DNA from: Streptomyces antibioticus
GTDB taxonomy: Bacteria > Actinomycetota > Actinomycetes > Streptomycetales > Streptomycetaceae
DNA length: 64,000 nt
Direction of reading: 5' to 3'
NCBI RefSeq assembly: GCF_002019855.1
Contig: NZ_CM007717.1
Coordinates: 3,288,645 to 3,352,644, forward strand
The position numbers and the translations under genes are program-made. The notes under the pieces are model-generated. The model searched no databases. It was not told where the DNA came from and saw only the letters and a list, made by a program, of their open reading frames with translations. This document shows positions 16,772-25,892 of the stretch, piece by piece; the first letter of the stretch is position 1; the number at the start of each line of letters is the position of its first letter.

Positions 16772-17929
16772 TTACAGACCCATGTCCTTGGCGATGATCG
16801 ACTTCATGATCTCGCTGGTGCCGCCGTAGATCCGGTTGACGCGGTTGTCCGCGTACAGGCGGGCGATCGGGTACTCGTTCATGAAGCCGTAGCCGCCGTG
16901 GAGCTGGAGGCAGCGGTCGATGACGCGGTGGGCGACCTCGGTGGCGAACAGCTTGGCGCTGGCGGCCTCGGCGGGGGTCAGCTCACCGGCGTCGAGGGCC
17001 TCCGTGGCGCGGTCGACGACGGCCTCGGCCGCGTCCACCTCGGCCTGGCAGGCGGCCAGCTCGAACTTGGTGTTCTGGAAGGACGCGACGGTCTGGCCGA
17101 ACACGGTGCGCTGCTGGACGTACTCCTTGGCGAACCGGATCGCGGCCTTGGCCTGCGCGTAGGCGCCGAAGGCGATGCCCCAGCGCTCGGAGGCGAGGTT
17201 GTGGCCGAGGTAGTAGAAGCCCTTGTTCTCCTCGCCGAGGAGGTCCTCGACGGGCACCTTGACGTCGACGAACGCCAGCTCGGCGGTGTCGGAGGTCTTC
17301 AGGCCGAGCTTGTCGAGCTTGCGGCCGACCGAGTAGCCCTCGGCCTTGGTGTCCACGACGAAGAGGGAGATGCCGTGGCGGCGGTCCTCGGCGGTGGGCG
17401 CGGCGGTGCGGGCGCAGACGATCATGCGGTCGGCGTGGACACCGCCGGTGATGAAGGTCTTGGCGCCGTTGAGGACGTAGTGCGTGCCGTCCTCGGAGAG
17501 CTTGGCGGTGGTCTTCATGCCCGCGAGGTCGGAGCCGGTGCCCGGCTCGGTCATCGCGATGGCCCACATCTCCTCGCCGGAGACGAACTTCGGCAGGTAC
17601 CGCTTCTTCTGCTCGTCGGTGGCGAGCAGCTTGATGTACGGCAGGCCGAGCAGCACGTGCACGCCGGAGCCGCCGAGGGTGACGCCCGCGCGGGCGGTCT
17701 CCTCGTACAGGACGGCCTCGAACTTGTAGGAGTCGATGCCGGCGCCGCCGTACTCCTCGTCGACGCGGATGCCGAAGACGCCCAGCTCGGCGAGCTTGTA
17801 GTAAAACTCGCGCGGCGCCTGGCCGGCGGCGAACCACTCGTCGTAGACCGGGACGACCTCGGCCTCGATGAAGGCCCGGAGAGTCTCCCGGAACGCCTCG
17901 TGGTCCTCGTTGAACACCGTACGGCGCAC
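16772..17929 (-). CDS. Acyl-CoA dehydrogenase, LCAD/IVD-like
   Basis: FAD-dependent alpha,beta-dehydrogenation of acyl-CoA. The three ACAD domains are present in 385 residues: N-terminal helices, the MTEPGTGSDLAGMKT flavin segment, and the C-terminal bundle with LHGGYGFMNEYPIARLY. The usual C-terminal catalytic Glu (EGT in SCAD/MCAD) is Gly here (RIYGGTSEIM); instead a Glu sits in the helix-G segment LASERWGIA, the placement known from LCAD and isovaleryl-CoA dehydrogenase. So the enzyme should be active, on long or branched acyl-CoA. GTG 17929 follows GGAGG by 9 nt; the frame is open to 17971. Downstream of a TetR gene and upstream of tesB. Confidence 0.88.
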   Translation of the reverse strand: MRRTVFNEDHEAFRETLRAFIEAEVVPVYDEWFAAGQAPREFYYKLAELGVFGIRVDEEYGGAGIDSYKFEAVLYEETARAGVTLGGSGVHVLLGLPYIKLLATDEQKKRYLPKFVSGEEMWAIAMTEPGTGSDLAGMKTTAKLSEDGTHYVLNGAKTFITGGVHADRMIVCARTAAPTAEDRRHGISLFVVDTKAEGYSVGRKLDKLGLKTSDTAELAFVDVKVPVEDLLGEENKGFYYLGHNLASERWGIAFGAYAQAKAAIRFAKEYVQQRTVFGQTVASFQNTKFELAACQAEVDAAEAVVDRATEALDAGELTPAEAASAKLFATEVAHRVIDRCLQLHGGYGFMNEYPIARLYADNRVNRIYGGTSEIMKSIIAKDMGL

Positions 17930-17982
17930 TCTCCGCCACCTCCAGTACCGCGTCGTGCACGCTGTGCACATCTGTCATGTCT

Positions 17983-17990
17983 AAGCGCTT
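17983..17990. promoter_or_regulatory. AAGCGCTT palindrome before the dehydrogenase
   Basis: Perfect 8-bp palindrome, with weaker outer matches (TGTCT...GCTCA), about 53 nt upstream of the LCAD-like gene start. Position and symmetry fit a TetR-type operator for an acyl-CoA gene. Not tied to a named regulator. Confidence 0.35.
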
Positions 17991-18054
17991 GCTCAGATAC
18001 AACCGTACCGGCGGGTAGGAGCAGCCGTCCAGGGTGCGGCGGGGGTAACGCTCG

Positions 18055-18669
18055 TCACGCCCCCGCGGGCCGTCCGGAGGCGGCGGCCGCCTCGAAGGCG
18101 CCGCGCGCCATCCGGTGCAGCAGCTCCGCCGTGGTCGCGCGGCCCGGCAGGGCGCCCGGGCGGCCGAGGTGCGGGGTGGAGTTCAGCAGGCCGAACACCG
18201 AGTGCACGGCGGAGCGGGCGGCCGGCTCGGCGAGGTCCGGGTAGACCGCGCGCAGCACCTCCACCCACAGCTCGACGTACTGCCGCTGGAGCTGGCGGAC
18301 CAGCTTGCGGTCGCTGTCGCGCAGGCGGTCCAGCTCGCGGTCGTGCAGGGTGATCAGGGGACGGTCGTCGATCGCGAAGTCGATGTGCCCCTCGATGAGC
18401 GAGTCGAGGACCGCCTCCGCCGGGTCCCCGTCGGCCTCCGCCCGGCGGCGCCGGGCACCGGTGAGCAGTTGGCCGCTGATGCCCACCAGCAGCTCGGCGA
18501 GCATCGCGTCCTTGCCGGGGAAGTGCCGGTAGAGCCCGGGGCCGCTGATGCCGACGGCGGCCCCTATCTCGTCGACCCCGACGCCGTGGAAACCGCGTTC
18601 GGCGAAGAGGCGGGCGGCCTCCTTGAGGATCTGCTCACGGCGGGTGGGGGCGTCGGTTCTGGTGGCCAT
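18055..18669 (-). CDS. accR: TetR-family repressor of the acc operon
   Basis: 204 residues: N-terminal TetR helix-turn-helix (REQILKEAARLFAERGFHGVGVDEIGAAVGISGPGLYRHFPGKDAML, residues about 11-57) and a ligand-binding C-terminal domain of the type associated with acyl-CoA metabolism. It is divergent from the carboxylase operon, and the 96-nt gap holds two 16-bp GTTAA-N6-TTAAC-like sites. From memory, AccR of S. avermitilis is the TetR repressor of accD1A1-hmgL-fadE4 with that consensus; the name here rests on position and site match. It should repress both itself and the operon, released by short-chain acyl-CoA. ATG start at 18669. Confidence 0.82.
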   Translation of the reverse strand: MATRTDAPTRREQILKEAARLFAERGFHGVGVDEIGAAVGISGPGLYRHFPGKDAMLAELLVGISGQLLTGARRRRAEADGDPAEAVLDSLIEGHIDFAIDDRPLITLHDRELDRLRDSDRKLVRQLQRQYVELWVEVLRAVYPDLAEPAARSAVHSVFGLLNSTPHLGRPGALPGRATTAELLHRMARGAFEAAAASGRPAGA

Positions 18670-18691
18670 GCGGCCAATTCTAGACAGGGAG

Positions 18692-18707
18692 GTTAGCGGT
18701 CGTTAAC
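18692..18707. promoter_or_regulatory. AccR-type operator 1
   Basis: GTTAGCGGTCGTTAAC: matches GTTAA-N6-TTAAC with one mismatch in the left arm. It is 23 nt upstream of the TetR gene start, so it would cover that promoter. Confidence 0.6.
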
Positions 18708-18719
18708 CTGAAGGAAATG

Positions 18720-18735
18720 GTTAACGCTCATTAAC
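18720..18735. promoter_or_regulatory. AccR-type operator 2
   Basis: GTTAACGCTCATTAAC: perfect GTTAA-N6-TTAAC, starting 28 nt from the first site (centre to centre) and ending 30 nt before the carboxylase start. The 28-nt spacing is close to three helical turns, which would allow two dimers to bind side by side. Confidence 0.72.
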
Positions 18736-18765
18736 AGGCGATCACTGGGTGAGGGGAACCGCAGG

Positions 18766-20382
18766 ATGGAGCAGGCACCGGAGCTGACGAGCGCGGCGGA
18801 TCCCGCGTCGGAAGCCTGGCGGGCCAATGAAGAGGCCCACCGCGCACTCGTCGAGGAGCTGCACGGCAAGCTGGCCGCCGCCCGGCTCGGCGGCGGCGAG
18901 AAGGCCCGCGCCCGGCACACCGCGCGCGGCAAGCTGCTGCCCAGGGACCGGGTGGACACCCTGCTGGACCCGGGGTCGCCGTTCCTGGAGCTGGCCCCGC
19001 TGGCCGCCGACGGGTTGTACGAGGGACAGGCACCGGCCGCCGGGGTCATCGCCGGCATCGGCCGGGTGAGCGGCCGCGAGTGCGTGATCGTGGCGAACGA
19101 CGCGACGGTCAAGGGCGGCACCTACTACCCGATGACGGTGAAGAAGCATCTGCGCGCCCAGGAGGTCGCGCTGGAGAACCGCCTGCCCTGTCTGTACCTG
19201 GTGGACTCCGGCGGCGCCTTCCTGCCCATGCAGGACGAGGTCTTCCCCGACCGCGAGCACTTCGGGCGGATCTTCTACAACCAGGCCCGGATGTCCGGCG
19301 CCGGCATCCCGCAGATCGCGGCCGTCCTCGGCTCCTGCACGGCCGGAGGGGCGTATGTCCCGGCGATGAGCGACGAGGCGGTGATCGTCCGCAACCAGGG
19401 CACGATCTTCCTCGGCGGCCCCCCGCTGGTGAAGGCCGCCACCGGCGAGGTCGTCACCGCGGAGGAGCTGGGCGGCGGCGAGGTGCACTCCCGGGTCTCC
19501 GGCGTCACCGACCACCTCGCCGAGGACGACGCGCACGCCCTGCGGATCGTGCGGAACATCGTCGCCACGCTGCCCGCGCGCGGGCCGCTGCCCTGGAAGG
19601 TCACCCCGTCCGTCGAGCCCAAGGTCGACCCCTACGGGCTGTACGGCGCGGTCCCGGTCGACTCCCGCACCCCCTACGACGTCCGCGAGATCATCGCGCG
19701 CGTGGTCGACGGCTCCCGGTTCGCGGAGTTCAAGGCCGAGTTCGGGCAGACCCTGGTCACCGGCTTCGCCCGGATCCACGGCCACCCGGTCGGGATCGTC
19801 GCGAACAACGGCATCCTGTTCTCCGAGTCCGCCCAGAAGGGCGCCCACTTCATCGAGCTGTGCGACCAGCGCGGCATCCCGCTGGTGTTCCTCCAGAACA
19901 TCTCCGGCTTCATGGTCGGCCGGGACTACGAGGCGGGCGGCATCGCCAAGCACGGCGCGAAGATGGTGACGGCGGTCGCCTGCACCCGCGTGCCCAAGCT
20001 GACGGTCGTGGTCGGCGGCTCCTACGGCGCGGGGAACTACTCGATGTGCGGCCGCGCCTACTCGCCCCGCTTCCTGTGGATGTGGCCCGGCGCCAAGATC
20101 TCGGTGATGGGCGGCGAGCAGGCCGCCTCCGTCCTCGCCACCGTCAAGCGCGACCAGCTCCAGGCCCGCGGCGAGGAGTGGCCCGCCGAGGCGGAGGAAT
20201 CCTTCAAGGACCCGATCCGGGCCCAGTACGAGCGCCAGGGCAACGCCTACTACGCGACCGCCCGGCTCTGGGACGACGGGGTCATCGAACCGCTGGAGAC
20301 CCGGCAGGTGCTGGGCCTCGCGCTGACCGCCTGTGCCAACGCGCCCCTGGGAGACCCCCAGTTCGGCGTCTTCCGGATGTGA
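18766..20382 (+). CDS. accD1: Acyl-CoA carboxylase beta subunit (methylcrotonyl-type)
   Basis: Carboxyltransferase subunit of a biotin-dependent acyl-CoA carboxylase, 538 aa. N-terminal crotonase-like half has [29 protein letters not shown], and [19 protein letters not shown]; the C-terminal half has [27 protein letters not shown] and [11 protein letters not shown]. This set is characteristic of the methylcrotonyl-CoA carboxylase beta branch (MccB/LiuB) more than of PccB/AccB. Neighbours (HMG-CoA lyase, acyl-CoA dehydrogenase) support leucine breakdown. Published naming in Streptomyces is accD1. ATG 18766 follows a purine-rich GAGGGGAA. First gene of a four-gene operon under AccR-type control. 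Confidence 0.9.
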   Translation: MEQAPELTSAADPASEAWRANEEAHRALVEELHGKLAAARLGGGEKARARHTARGKLLPRDRVDTLLDPGSPFLELAPLAADGLYEGQAPAAGVIAGIGRVSGRECVIVANDATVKGGTYYPMTVKKHLRAQEVALENRLPCLYLVDSGGAFLPMQDEVFPDREHFGRIFYNQARMSGAGIPQIAAVLGSCTAGGAYVPAMSDEAVIVRNQGTIFLGGPPLVKAATGEVVTAEELGGGEVHSRVSGVTDHLAEDDAHALRIVRNIVATLPARGPLPWKVTPSVEPKVDPYGLYGAVPVDSRTPYDVREIIARVVDGSRFAEFKAEFGQTLVTGFARIHGHPVGIVANNGILFSESAQKGAHFIELCDQRGIPLVFLQNISGFMVGRDYEAGGIAKHGAKMVTAVACTRVPKLTVVVGGSYGAGNYSMCGRAYSPRFLWMWPGAKISVMGGEQAASVLATVKRDQLQARGEEWPAEAEESFKDPIRAQYERQGNAYYATARLWDDGVIEPLETRQVLGLALTACANAPLGDPQFGVFRM

Positions 20383-20396
20383 GGGACTTGCAGACG

Positions 20397-22334
20397 ATGT
20401 TCGACACCGTGCTCGTCGCCAACCGGGGCGAGATCGCCGTCCGGGTGATCCGGACCCTGCGCGCGATGGGCGTGCGCTCGGTCGCCGTGTTCTCCGACGC
20501 CGACGCCGACGCGCGGCACGTCCGCGAGGCCGACACCGCCGTACGGATCGGTCCGGCGCCGGCCGCCGAGAGCTATCTGTCGGTGGAACGGCTCCTGGAG
20601 GCGGCCGCCCGCACCGGCGCGCAGGCCGTGCACCCGGGGTACGGCTTCCTCGCCGAGAACGCCGGCTTCGCGCGCGCCTGCGCCGACGCCGGGCTGGTCT
20701 TCATCGGGCCGCCCGCCGACGCCATCGCCCTGATGGGCGACAAGATCCGCGCCAAGGAGACGGTGATGGCCGCCGGGGTGCCGGTGGTGCCCGGCTCCAC
20801 TGGCAGCGGGCTCAGCGACGAGCAACTCGTCGCCGCCGCACGCGAGATCGGCGTCCCCGTGCTGCTGAAGCCGTCCGCGGGCGGCGGCGGCAAGGGCATG
20901 CGGCTGGTGCGGGAGACGTCCGCGCTGGCCGAGGAGATCGCCGCCGCCCGCCGCGAGGCCCGCGCCTCCTTCGGCGACGACACGCTCCTCGTGGAGCGGT
21001 GGATCGACCGCCCCCGGCACATCGAGATCCAGGTCCTGGCCGACGGCCACGGCAACGTCGTGCACCTGGGCGAGCGCGAGTGCTCGCTCCAGCGCCGGCA
21101 CCAGAAGGTGATCGAGGAGGCGCCCAGCGTGCTGCTCGACGAGCGCACCCGGGCGGCTATGGGCGAGGCGGCCGTGCAGGCGGCCCGCTCCTGCGGCTAC
21201 CGGGGCGCGGGCACGGTGGAGTTCATCGTCCCCGGCGGCGACCCGTCCTCGTACTACTTCATGGAGATGAACACCCGCCTCCAGGTGGAGCATCCGGTGA
21301 CCGAGCTGGTGACCGGCCTCGACCTGGTGGAGTGGCAGCTCCGGGTGGCGGCCGGTGAGCCGCTGTCCTTCGGGCAGGAGGACGTGCGCCTCACCGGGCA
21401 CGCGATCGAGGCCCGGATCTGCGCCGAGGACCCTTCCAGGGGCTTCCTGCCGTCCGGCGGCACGGTCCTCGCGCTGCGCGAGCCGGGCGGCGACGGCGTG
21501 CGCACCGACTCCGGGCTCAGCGAGGGCACCGAGGTGGGCAGCCTGTACGACCCGATGCTGTCCAAGGTGATCGCCTACGGCCCCGACCGCCCGACCGCGC
21601 TCAGGAAACTGCGCGCCGCCCTCGCGGAGACGGTCACGCTGGGCGTGCCGACCAACGCCGGGTTCCTGCGCCGGCTGCTCGCGCATCCGGCGGTCGTGGC
21701 CGGGGAGCTGGACACCGGTCTGGTCGAGCGGGTCGCCGACACGCTGGTGCCGGGCGAGGTGCCGGAGGAGGTCTACGAGGCCGCCGCCGCCGTCCGTCTG
21801 GAGGCGCTGCGGCCCACGGGCGAGGGGTGGACCGACCCGTTCTCGGTGCCGAACGGGTGGCGGCTGGGCGGGACACCGCGGGCCGTCGGCTTCCCCCTGC
21901 GAGTGACGGGACTCGAACCCGTCGTCCACGAGCAGCGCGGCACCCACACCGTCACCCCCCACCAGGTGTCCGTCACCCTCGACGGCGTCCGGCACACCTT
22001 CGACCGCGCCGGTGACTGGCTCGGCCGGGACGGCGACGCCTGGCACGTGCGCGACCACGACCCGGTGGCCGCCTCCCTGACCGGCTCCGCGTTCGCCGGC
22101 GCCGACTCGCTCACCGCGCCCATGCCCGGCACGGTCACGGTGGTCAAGGTCGCCGTCGGCGACGAGGTGGCCGCGGGCCAGAGCCTGCTCGTGGTGGAGG
22201 CGATGAAGATGGAGCACGTCATCTCCGCCCCGCACGCCGGCACGGTCGCCGAGCTGGACGTCACCCCGGGGTCGACCGTCGCCATGGACCAGGTGCTGGC
22301 CGTCGTCACCCCGCACGAGGAGGCAGCGGAATGA
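20397..22334 (+). CDS. accA1: Acyl-CoA carboxylase alpha subunit (BC-BCCP)
   Basis: Biotin carboxylase fused to the biotin carrier, 645 aa. Residues 1-450 form biotin carboxylase: [33 protein letters not shown]-grasp glycine loop [29 protein letters not shown] middle linker domain (about 470-560) leads to the C-terminal BCCP with the biotinyl Lys in VVEAMKMEH near residue 605. It carboxylates its own biotin with bicarbonate and ATP and passes the CO2 to the beta subunit encoded just upstream (14-nt gap). ATG 20397 is used, with GAGGG about 11 nt upstream; a TTG 9 nt earlier is possible. Stop overlaps the hmgL start by 4 nt. Confidence 0.92.
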   Translation: MFDTVLVANRGEIAVRVIRTLRAMGVRSVAVFSDADADARHVREADTAVRIGPAPAAESYLSVERLLEAAARTGAQAVHPGYGFLAENAGFARACADAGLVFIGPPADAIALMGDKIRAKETVMAAGVPVVPGSTGSGLSDEQLVAAAREIGVPVLLKPSAGGGGKGMRLVRETSALAEEIAAARREARASFGDDTLLVERWIDRPRHIEIQVLADGHGNVVHLGERECSLQRRHQKVIEEAPSVLLDERTRAAMGEAAVQAARSCGYRGAGTVEFIVPGGDPSSYYFMEMNTRLQVEHPVTELVTGLDLVEWQLRVAAGEPLSFGQEDVRLTGHAIEARICAEDPSRGFLPSGGTVLALREPGGDGVRTDSGLSEGTEVGSLYDPMLSKVIAYGPDRPTALRKLRAALAETVTLGVPTNAGFLRRLLAHPAVVAGELDTGLVERVADTLVPGEVPEEVYEAAAAVRLEALRPTGEGWTDPFSVPNGWRLGGTPRAVGFPLRVTGLEPVVHEQRGTHTVTPHQVSVTLDGVRHTFDRAGDWLGRDGDAWHVRDHDPVAASLTGSAFAGADSLTAPMPGTVTVVKVAVGDEVAAGQSLLVVEAMKMEHVISAPHAGTVAELDVTPGSTVAMDQVLAVVTPHEEAAE

Positions 22335-23341
22335 CCTCTCAGGGAATCCAGGGAACTCAGGGAACTCAGGAAGTTCAGGGAACTCAGGGAGTCCAGGGCC
22401 TGCCCATGCCCGTGCCGGCGGCGGGCCTGCCCGCGCGGGTGCGGATCTACGAGGTCGGCGCCCGCGACGGCCTCCAGAACGAGAAGACGACCGTCCCCAC
22501 CGAGGTCAAGGCCGAGTTCGTGCACCGGCTGGCCGAGGCCGGGCTGACCACCATCGAGGCCACGAGCTTCGTACACCCCAAGTGGGTGCCCCAACTGGCC
22601 GACGCCGAGGAGCTGTTCCCGCGGGTCGCCGGCCTTCCGGTGGCGCTGCCGGTGCTGGTGCCCAACGAACGCGGCCTGGACCGGGCGCTCGCGCTCGGCG
22701 CCCGCCGGGTCGCGGTCTTCGCCAGCGCCACCGAGTCCTTCGCCAAGGCCAACCTCAACCGCACGCTCGACGAGTCGCTCGCGATGTTCGCCCCGGTGGT
22801 GCGGCGCGCGAAGGACGAGGGCGTGCTGGTGCGCGGCTATGTCTCGATGTGCTTCGGCGACCCCTGGGAGGGGCCCGTCCCGGCCGCCCAGGTGGTGCGG
22901 GTCTGCCGGGCGCTGCGCGACATGGGCTGCGACGAACTGAGCCTGGGCGACACCATCGGCGTCGCGACCCCCGGCCAGGTCCGGGCGCTGCTCTCGCTGC
23001 TCGCCGCGGAGGGCGTCCCCACCGAGATGGTGGGCGTGCACTTCCACGACACCTACGGGCAGGCGCTCGCCAACACCTACGCCGCCCTCGAACAGGGCGT
23101 CACCACCGTCGACGCCTCGGCGGGCGGTCTCGGCGGCTGCCCGTACGCCAAGTCCGCCACCGGCAACCTCGCCACCGAGGACCTGGTGTGGATGCTGCGG
23201 GGACTCGGCATCGACACCGGTATCGACCTCGGCCGTCTCGTCGCCACAAGCGTCTGGATGGCCGACCGGCTGGGCCGGCCCAGCCCGTCCCGCACCGTCC
23301 GCGCGCTCGGTAACCCGACACAGCCCCACAAGGACCAGTGA
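22331..23341 (+). CDS. hmgL: Hydroxymethylglutaryl-CoA lyase
   Basis: Splits 3-hydroxy-3-methylglutaryl-CoA to acetyl-CoA and acetoacetate, the last step of leucine degradation. The DRE-TIM barrel starts with [15 protein letters not shown] (about residue 36); [12 protein letters not shown] supplies metal ligands, and [22 protein letters not shown] holds the catalytic Cys. 336 aa. Odd: the first 25 residues are a QGTQ/QGVQ repeat encoded by seven 9-bp units (22340-22402), absent from the fold; ATG 22406 just after the repeat could be the true start. ATG 22331 overlaps the accA1 stop (ATGA). Part of the carboxylase operon. Confidence 0.88.
   Translation: MTSQGIQGTQGTQEVQGTQGVQGLPMPVPAAGLPARVRIYEVGARDGLQNEKTTVPTEVKAEFVHRLAEAGLTTIEATSFVHPKWVPQLADAEELFPRVAGLPVALPVLVPNERGLDRALALGARRVAVFASATESFAKANLNRTLDESLAMFAPVVRRAKDEGVLVRGYVSMCFGDPWEGPVPAAQVVRVCRALRDMGCDELSLGDTIGVATPGQVRALLSLLAAEGVPTEMVGVHFHDTYGQALANTYAALEQGVTTVDASAGGLGGCPYAKSATGNLATEDLVWMLRGLGIDTGIDLGRLVATSVWMADRLGRPSPSRTVRALGNPTQPHKDQ
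22340..22402 (+). repeat. Seven 9-bp CAGGGAACT-like units in hmgL
   Basis: Seven consecutive 9-bp units based on CAGGGAACT code for the Q-G-T/V tract at the start of HMG-CoA lyase. Each unit contains AGGGA or a close variant, which resembles a Shine-Dalgarno sequence. Confidence 0.85.
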
Positions 23342-24507
23342 TCGACATGGACCATCGTCTCTCCCCCGAACTCGACGAACTGCGCCGCACGGTCGAGGAG
23401 TTCGCCCATGACGTCGTCGCCCCCAAGATCGGCGACTTCTACGAGCGGCACGAGTTCCCGTACGAGATCGTCCGTGAGATGGGCCGGATGGGCCTGTTCG
23501 GGCTGCCGTTCCCCGAGGAGTACGGCGGTATGGGCGGCGACTATCTGGCGCTGGGCATCGCGCTGGAGGAGCTGGCACGGGTCGACTCGTCGGTGGCGAT
23601 CACCCTGGAGGCCGGTGTCTCGCTGGGCGCGATGCCGGTCCATCTGTTCGGCACCGAGGAGCAGAAGCGGACCTGGCTGCCGCGGCTGTGCTCCGGCGAG
23701 ATCCTGGGCGCGTTCGGTCTGACCGAGCCCGACGGCGGCAGCGACGCGGGCGCCACCCGGACGACGGCGCGGATCGACCCGGACACCGACGAGTGGGTGA
23801 TCAACGGCACCAAGTGCTTCATCACCAACTCGGGCACGGACATCACCGGGCTGGTGACGGTCACGGCGGTCACCGGCCGCAAGCCGGACGGGCGTCCGCT
23901 GATCTCCGCGATCATCGTGCCGTCCGGCACCCCGGGGTTCACCGTGGCGCAGCCCTACTCCAAGGTCGGCTGGAACGCCTCGGACACCCGTGAACTGTCC
24001 TTCGTGGACGTGCGGGTGCCGCGGGCCAACCTGCTGGGCGAGGAGGGGCGCGGGTACGCGCAGTTCCTGCGGATCCTGGACGAGGGCCGGATCGCGATCG
24101 CGGCGCTGGCGACCGGGCTGGCGCAGGGCTGTGTGGACGAGTCGGTGAAGTACGCGCGCGAACGGCACGCGTTCGGGCGGCCGATCGGTGCCAACCAGGC
24201 CATCCAGTTCAAGATCGCCGACATGGAGATGAAGGCGCACACCGCCCGGCTGGCCTGGCGGGACGCGGCCTCCCGGCTGGTGGCCGGCGAGCCCTTCAAG
24301 AAGGAGGCGGCGCTGGCGAAGCTCTACTCGTCGACGATCGCCGTGGACAACGCGCGTGACGCCACGCAGGTGCACGGCGGGTACGGCTTCATGAACGAGT
24401 ACCCGGTGGCGCGGATGTGGCGCGACTCCAAGATCCTGGAGATCGGCGAGGGCACGAGCGAGGTCCAGCGCATGCTGATCGCACGGGAGTTGGGGCTCGT
24501 CGGCTGA
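23338..24507 (+). CDS. acdH: Acyl-CoA dehydrogenase, short/branched-chain type
   Basis: 389-residue FAD enzyme. Flavin motif FGLTEPDGGSDAG and TKCFITNSG; the C-terminal VHGGYGFMNEYPVARMWRD and EIGEGTSEVQRMLIARE, where the Glu of EGT is the catalytic base as in SCAD, isobutyryl- and 2-methylbutyryl-CoA dehydrogenases. At the IVD position it has Gly (LDEGRIAIA), so it is mechanistically unlike the dehydrogenase at 16.8 kb. From memory it corresponds to AcdH of S. coelicolor (fadE4 of S. avermitilis), which acts on branched short acyl-CoA from Val, Ile and Leu. GTG 23338 overlaps the hmgL stop (GTGA); ATG 23347 is possible. Last gene of the operon. Confidence 0.9.
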   Translation: MIDMDHRLSPELDELRRTVEEFAHDVVAPKIGDFYERHEFPYEIVREMGRMGLFGLPFPEEYGGMGGDYLALGIALEELARVDSSVAITLEAGVSLGAMPVHLFGTEEQKRTWLPRLCSGEILGAFGLTEPDGGSDAGATRTTARIDPDTDEWVINGTKCFITNSGTDITGLVTVTAVTGRKPDGRPLISAIIVPSGTPGFTVAQPYSKVGWNASDTRELSFVDVRVPRANLLGEEGRGYAQFLRILDEGRIAIAALATGLAQGCVDESVKYARERHAFGRPIGANQAIQFKIADMEMKAHTARLAWRDAASRLVAGEPFKKEAALAKLYSSTIAVDNARDATQVHGGYGFMNEYPVARMWRDSKILEIGEGTSEVQRMLIARELGLVG

Positions 24508-24581
24508 CGCCCCCGCGTCGGCGGCGGTGACGTGCGGGAACACGGGATGTGGATCACACCACCCCGGGCACGGAAATGATC

Positions 24582-24600
24582 TGAGGTTAGGCTAACCTTC
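24582..24600. promoter_or_regulatory. Iron box upstream of desE
   Basis: TGAGGTTAGGCTAACCTTC, a 19-bp match to the DmdR/DtxR-type iron box, with a perfect inner GGTTAGGCTAACC palindrome but imperfect outer bases. It ends 49 nt before the desE start and should repress it when iron is plentiful. Confidence 0.82.
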
Positions 24601-24649
24601 CCTCGATCCGTCCGGCGGTGTTCCCGCACGTCCGAAAGCAGTCACGCTC

Positions 24650-25699
24650 ATGTCCCACGCCAGCGCCAACCACCTCACCCGCCGCGGCATCCTCGCCGCC
24701 GGTGGCGCCCTCGGCCTCGGTGCCGTCCTCGCCGCCTGCGGTGACGACGACGCGAAGAGCGGTGGCTCGGACTCGTCCGCGGGCGCCTCCGCCCCGTCCG
24801 GCCCCTGGTCCTTCAAGGACGACCGCGGCACCACCGTGAAGCTCGACAAGGTCCCCGCGAACATCGTCGCCTTCACCGGTGTCGGCGCGGCCCTGTACGA
24901 CTACGGCATCAAGGTCAAGGGCGTCTTCGGCCCGACGAAGACCGCCGACGGCAAGGCCGACGTCCAGGCCGGTGACATGGACGTCAGCAAGGTCGAGATC
25001 CTGGGCAACGTCTGGGACGAGTTCAACGTCGAGAAGTACGCCGCCCTCGCGCCGGACGTCCTCATCTCCACCATGTACGACGACGCCGGCACCCTCTGGT
25101 ACGTCCCCGAGGCATCCAAGGACAAGATCGCCAAGCTCGCCCCGAGCGTCGGCGTCTCCGTCTACGACCGTCAGCTCACCGCGCCGCTGGAGCGCGTGTG
25201 GGAGCTGGCCGAGTCCCTCGGCGCCGACATGAAGGCCGCCGCGGTCACCGACGCCAAGAAGCGCTTCGAGGCGGCGGCCACCCGGCTGCGCGCCGCGGCC
25301 AAGGCCAAGCCCGAGATCAAGGTGCTGGCCGGTTCCGCGAGCGCCGAGCTGTTCTACGTCTCCGGCACCAACCTCTCCGTCGACCTGGAGTACTTCAAGT
25401 CCCTCGGCGTGAACTTCGTCGAGCCGCCGGAGAGCGCGAAGAAGCTGGGCGGCGGCTGGTTCGAGTCGCTGAGCTGGGAGAACGTCGACAAGTACGCGGC
25501 CGACATCATCATGATGGACGACCGCTCCCAGACCATCCAGCCCGCCGACATCACCGAGGCGACCTGGAAGAAGCTGCCCGCGGTGAAGGCCGGTCAGGTC
25601 ATCCCCCGCTCCGCCGAGCCGATCCTGTCGTACGCCAAGTGCGCGCCGCTCCTGGAGAACCTCGCCGAGGCGCTGGAGAAGGCCAAGAAGGTCGCCTGA
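24650..25699 (+). CDS. desE: Ferric-siderophore-binding lipoprotein DesE
   Basis: Extracellular substrate-binding protein (PBP family for iron-siderophores, FepB/FhuD type) that captures ferrioxamine for import. 349 aa with a Tat-like/lipoprotein signal: LTRRGILAAGG, then GLGAVLAAC, lipid Cys near residue 28, followed by an Asp/Ser-rich tether. The periplasmic-binding TroA-like core begins at WSFKDDRGTTVKLDKVPANIVAF and ends with AKCAPLLENLAEAL. No permease or ATPase follows, so these must be encoded elsewhere. An iron box lies just upstream, and a strong hairpin terminator separates it from desA. Identification rests on motif plus position next to desABCD. Confidence 0.92.
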   Translation: MSHASANHLTRRGILAAGGALGLGAVLAACGDDDAKSGGSDSSAGASAPSGPWSFKDDRGTTVKLDKVPANIVAFTGVGAALYDYGIKVKGVFGPTKTADGKADVQAGDMDVSKVEILGNVWDEFNVEKYAALAPDVLISTMYDDAGTLWYVPEASKDKIAKLAPSVGVSVYDRQLTAPLERVWELAESLGADMKAAAVTDAKKRFEAAATRLRAAAKAKPEIKVLAGSASAELFYVSGTNLSVDLEYFKSLGVNFVEPPESAKKLGGGWFESLSWENVDKYAADIIMMDDRSQTIQPADITEATWKKLPAVKAGQVIPRSAEPILSYAKCAPLLENLAEALEKAKKVA

Positions 25700-25736
25700 C
25701 CCGGGCGGGGCGACCCGTACCGACGACGACCCATCC

Positions 25737-25770
25737 GTGAGGGCACGGGGGACCCACCCCGTGCCCTCAC
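25737..25770 (+). terminator. Strong terminator after desE
   Basis: GTGAGGGCACGGGG pairs perfectly with CCCCGTGCCCTCAC over 14 bp with a 6-nt loop, 37 nt past the desE stop. No T tract, as usual in Streptomyces. Confidence 0.85.
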
Positions 25771-25837
25771 GCACGCCGGAACCCCCGCGGCCCGAGTGAT
25801 CACTGTCACGGGTGAGGCATGCCGTGCGCGATCAAAC

Positions 25838-25856
25838 TTAGGTTAGGCTTACCTAA
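25838..25856. promoter_or_regulatory. Iron box upstream of desA
   Basis: TTAGGTTAGGCTTACCTAA, nearly identical to the DmdR1/DtxR consensus; the symmetry extends to a 25-bp interrupted palindrome at 25835-25859. It ends 36 nt before the desA ATG and should govern desABCD as one iron-repressed unit. Confidence 0.93.
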
Positions 25857-25892
25857 GTTGAAGCCGACCGGCCCCACCGGAGGACCCCCACC

